Shown here in pieces: positions 5,777 to 7,205 of a stretch of 7,205 nucleotides of DNA. Made by a program: the position numbers and the translations under genes. Position 1 is the first letter of the stretch; each line of letters begins with the position of its first letter. The DNA comes from Alphaproteobacteria bacterium (GTDB lineage: Bacteria > Pseudomonadota > Alphaproteobacteria > ATCC43930 > CGMCC-115725). Location: positions 1-7,205 of the forward strand of contig JAGWIH010000114.1 in NCBI GenBank assembly GCA_028866355.1, given 5' to 3'. The notes under the pieces were generated by a model that saw nothing but the letters and a program-made list of their open reading frames with translations, made no database searches and was not told where the DNA came from.

Positions 5777-6568
5777 ATGGCAACGCGTTCGGCGCTGATC
5801 AATGTCATGGCGGCCGCTTGCCTCAAGGCGGCGCGGGGCCTGAAACGCGATTTCGGCGAGGTCGAGCAGCTCCAAGTCTCGGTCAAAGGGCCGGGCGAAT
5901 TCGTTTCGGCCGCCGACGTCGCAGCCGAACGCGTGCTCAAACGCGAGCTCACGAAGGCGCGGCCGAACTTTGGATTTTTGGCCGAAGAAAGCGGGTTTCA
6001 GCCCGGTCGCGACACCAGCCATCGCTTCATCGTCGATCCGCTCGACGGCACGACCAACTTTCTCCACGGCCTGCCGCACTTCGCGATCTCGGTCGCGCTC
6101 GAGCACGAGGGCAAACTGGTGGCCGCGACAGTCTACGATCCCATTAAGGACGAGATGTTCTGGGCCGAGAAGGGGCTTGGCGCCTATGTCAACGACCGGC
6201 GCTTGCGCGTGTCCGCGCGCCGCAACCTCGCCGACGCGCTGATCGCAACCGGAATCCCGTTTCGCGACCGCGGCGATCACGCGCATTATCTGAAAACGCT
6301 GGCGCCAGTGATGCGCGCCACGTCCGGCGTGCGCCGCTGGGGCGTCGCGTCGCTCGACCTCGCCTACCTCGCGGCGGGCCGCTTCGACGCGTTCTGGGAA
6401 TTCGACCTCAAGCCGTGGGACATCGCGGCGGGTCTGCTGTTGGTGCGCGAAGCCGGCGGTGACGTCAGCGACATGGCCGGCGGCCAGGACATGCTGGGCA
6501 CGGGTTCGGTGCTTGCCGCCAATCCGACGCTGCACGACGCGCTGCGGCGGCTGTTCGCCGCCACCTGA
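5777..6568 (+). CDS. suhB: Inositol monophosphatase family protein (SuhB-like)
   Basis: Magnesium-dependent, lithium-sensitive-type phosphatase family whose bacterial member SuhB hydrolyses inositol 1-phosphate and also serves in rRNA transcription complexes. The 263 residues match the usual length and resemble E. coli SuhB along the whole sequence. Metal-binding features are the EESG at 70-73, motif A DPLDGTTNFLHG (87-98), where D87, D90 and T92 are expected ligands or catalytic residues, and motif B KPWDIAAGLLLVREAGG (212-228) with D215. The SAADVAAE segment (44-51) is the family's early D-x-x-x-E. The start at 5777 follows efp by 10 bases; the earlier in-frame ATG at 5696 lies inside efp and adds residues unlike the family. 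The true substrate could be inositol phosphate, histidinol phosphate or another sugar phosphate; the sequence supports SuhB best. Confidence 0.93.
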   Translation: MATRSALINVMAAACLKAARGLKRDFGEVEQLQVSVKGPGEFVSAADVAAERVLKRELTKARPNFGFLAEESGFQPGRDTSHRFIVDPLDGTTNFLHGLPHFAISVALEHEGKLVAATVYDPIKDEMFWAEKGLGAYVNDRRLRVSARRNLADALIATGIPFRDRGDHAHYLKTLAPVMRATSGVRRWGVASLDLAYLAAGRFDAFWEFDLKPWDIAAGLLLVREAGGDVSDMAGGQDMLGTGSVLAANPTLHDALRRLFAAT

Positions 6569-6584
6569 AAAACACCGGCACGTT

Positions 6585-6602
6585 TGCGTACAATTGAACG
6601 CA
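6585..6602. repeat. 18-bp imperfect palindrome between suhB and the next gene
   Basis: TGCGT-A-CAATTG-A-ACGCA is symmetric apart from one mismatched pair. It is centred on CAATTG, an AT-richer core in GC-rich DNA. It lies 16 bases after the suhB stop and about 130 bases before the next start. It could be a regulator binding site; as a terminator it lacks a T run. The remaining 6603-6731 shows no clear promoter. Confidence 0.35.
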
Positions 6603-6731
6603 TCGGACATGGCACCGTCACACGGGCCTGTTCGCGGTGCGCGACTCTGATTCCATGAGGCAGTGGCGGTCCAGCGCCGCTTGCGATAAACTTTTCGCCA
6701 AGGATCGAGGGGACGGGAGGGTAACCCGGCG

Positions 6732-7205
6732 ATGCCAGTTACGGCGCGTACGACCCATCGCGCGGGCCGCCAGTTCATCGTGGCGGCCGTTGGCGCGCTT
6801 GCGCTGTCCATCGGCAGCGGCGCGCTCGTGTCGGCGCACGCCCAGTCCGCCTACAGCTATTCCGGTTCGAGCGTCACCGTCGATTACAGCGTCCTGAACC
6901 GTCTGGGTCCGGCGCCGCAGGTTCCGGATGGCCGCTTCGTTTTGCATGTGCCGGCGCAACCGGGTGTGCATCATATCGCGCTCACTCATAGCGCGCCGCG
7001 GCATCCGCGCGTGGTGGCGCAGCGGAATGTTCGCGGTCCGGCGCGCGTCGTCGCGCAGGCGCATCCGATCCAGCGCGTCGCCGAGGTCGTTCAGGATGGC
7101 AGCGTAACGATCGATTACCGCGCCTTGGCGGCGTTGAATCCGGCCGCCGGGCCGCGCATCGTGTTGCGCCGTCCGGGAACCACAATGGTCGCGGCCGCCG
7201 CTCCA
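6732..7205 (+). CDS. Exported protein with duplicated motif, 3'-truncated (possible OmpA-type envelope protein)
   Basis: Reading frame open from the ATG at 6732 to the window end (158 residues), with GGGAGG at 6715-6720 as a rather distant ribosome binding site. Residues 1-37 form a signal peptide: basic start (TTHRAGRQ), hydrophobic core FIVAAVGALALSIGSGALV, and an AHA cleavage motif ending at 37, so the product is exported to the periplasm or outer membrane. The mature part contains a repeated motif, SVTVDYSVLNRLGP at 47-60 and SVTIDYRALAALNP at 124-137, each followed by hydrophobic residues and a proline/glycine turn (VLHVPAQPG and IVLRRPG). Between them is a histidine-, arginine- and valine-rich region. 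Such V-D-x-S-x-L-x-x-L-G-P motifs occur, as I recall, in the N-terminal parts of OmpA-family proteins of Rhodospirillales; the OmpA domain itself would be beyond the window, so this is unproven. Confidence 0.75.
   Translation, partial: MPVTARTTHRAGRQFIVAAVGALALSIGSGALVSAHAQSAYSYSGSSVTVDYSVLNRLGPAPQVPDGRFVLHVPAQPGVHHIALTHSAPRHPRVVAQRNVRGPARVVAQAHPIQRVAEVVQDGSVTIDYRALAALNPAAGPRIVLRRPGTTMVAAAAP

Noticed and set aside
5053..5952. Upstream extension of the epmA frame on the minus strand to a 645-aa protein
   Set aside because: The extension is antisense to efp and suhB, shows no domain, and a good ribosome binding site precedes the ATG at 5052.
5723..6811. 362-codon minus-strand open frame over suhB
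   Set aside because: It mirrors the suhB codon pattern, has no family features and spans the intergenic region; suhB is certain on the other strand.

Overview
The window is GC-rich chromosomal DNA with the codon usage and gene neighbourhood of an alphaproteobacterium, most likely of the Rhodospirillales or Hyphomicrobiales. The basis is the co-occurrence of gap, a class I (DhnA-type) fructose-bisphosphate aldolase and thiE next to an epmA/efp pair and a SuhB-like phosphatase, an arrangement I recall from these orders. This placement is inferred from content and recall, not from a search. There are no rRNA or tRNA genes, insertion sequences or CRISPR repeats, and no stretch without a gene exceeds about 165 bases.

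Left part (2-3492, plus strand): a tightly packed run of five genes. It starts with the C-terminal three quarters of glyceraldehyde-3-phosphate dehydrogenase (gap). Next come an unrecognised 139-residue protein, a class I aldolase (with its own likely promoter), thiamine-phosphate synthase (thiE, overlapping the aldolase stop by 4 bases) and a TonB-like envelope protein. No pgk lies between gap and fba. Middle (3493-3999): an AT-rich promoter island with a 24-bp near-perfect palindrome precedes a small two-domain protein. Its N-terminus looks like a ribbon-helix-helix/SeqA-type dimerisation segment and its C-terminus resembles RAMA/DUF2924-type domains. This is the least ordinary locus of the window and reads as a self-regulated putative DNA-binding protein.

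Right part (4015-7205): epmA on the minus strand diverges from efp on the plus strand, so an EF-P lysine-modifying enzyme sits beside its substrate. EF-P keeps the modifiable lysine (K33) in a PGKGGAF loop. efp is followed after 10 bases by an inositol-monophosphatase/SuhB family gene. After a 163-base gap with an 18-bp imperfect palindrome, the window ends inside an exported protein. That protein carries a duplicated 14-residue motif and may be the N-terminus of an OmpA-type envelope protein.

Most of the window is core metabolism and translation support. The genes that merit follow-up are the ribbon-helix-helix/RAMA-like protein with its operator-like palindrome, the 139-residue orphan between gap and fba, and the truncated exported repeat protein.
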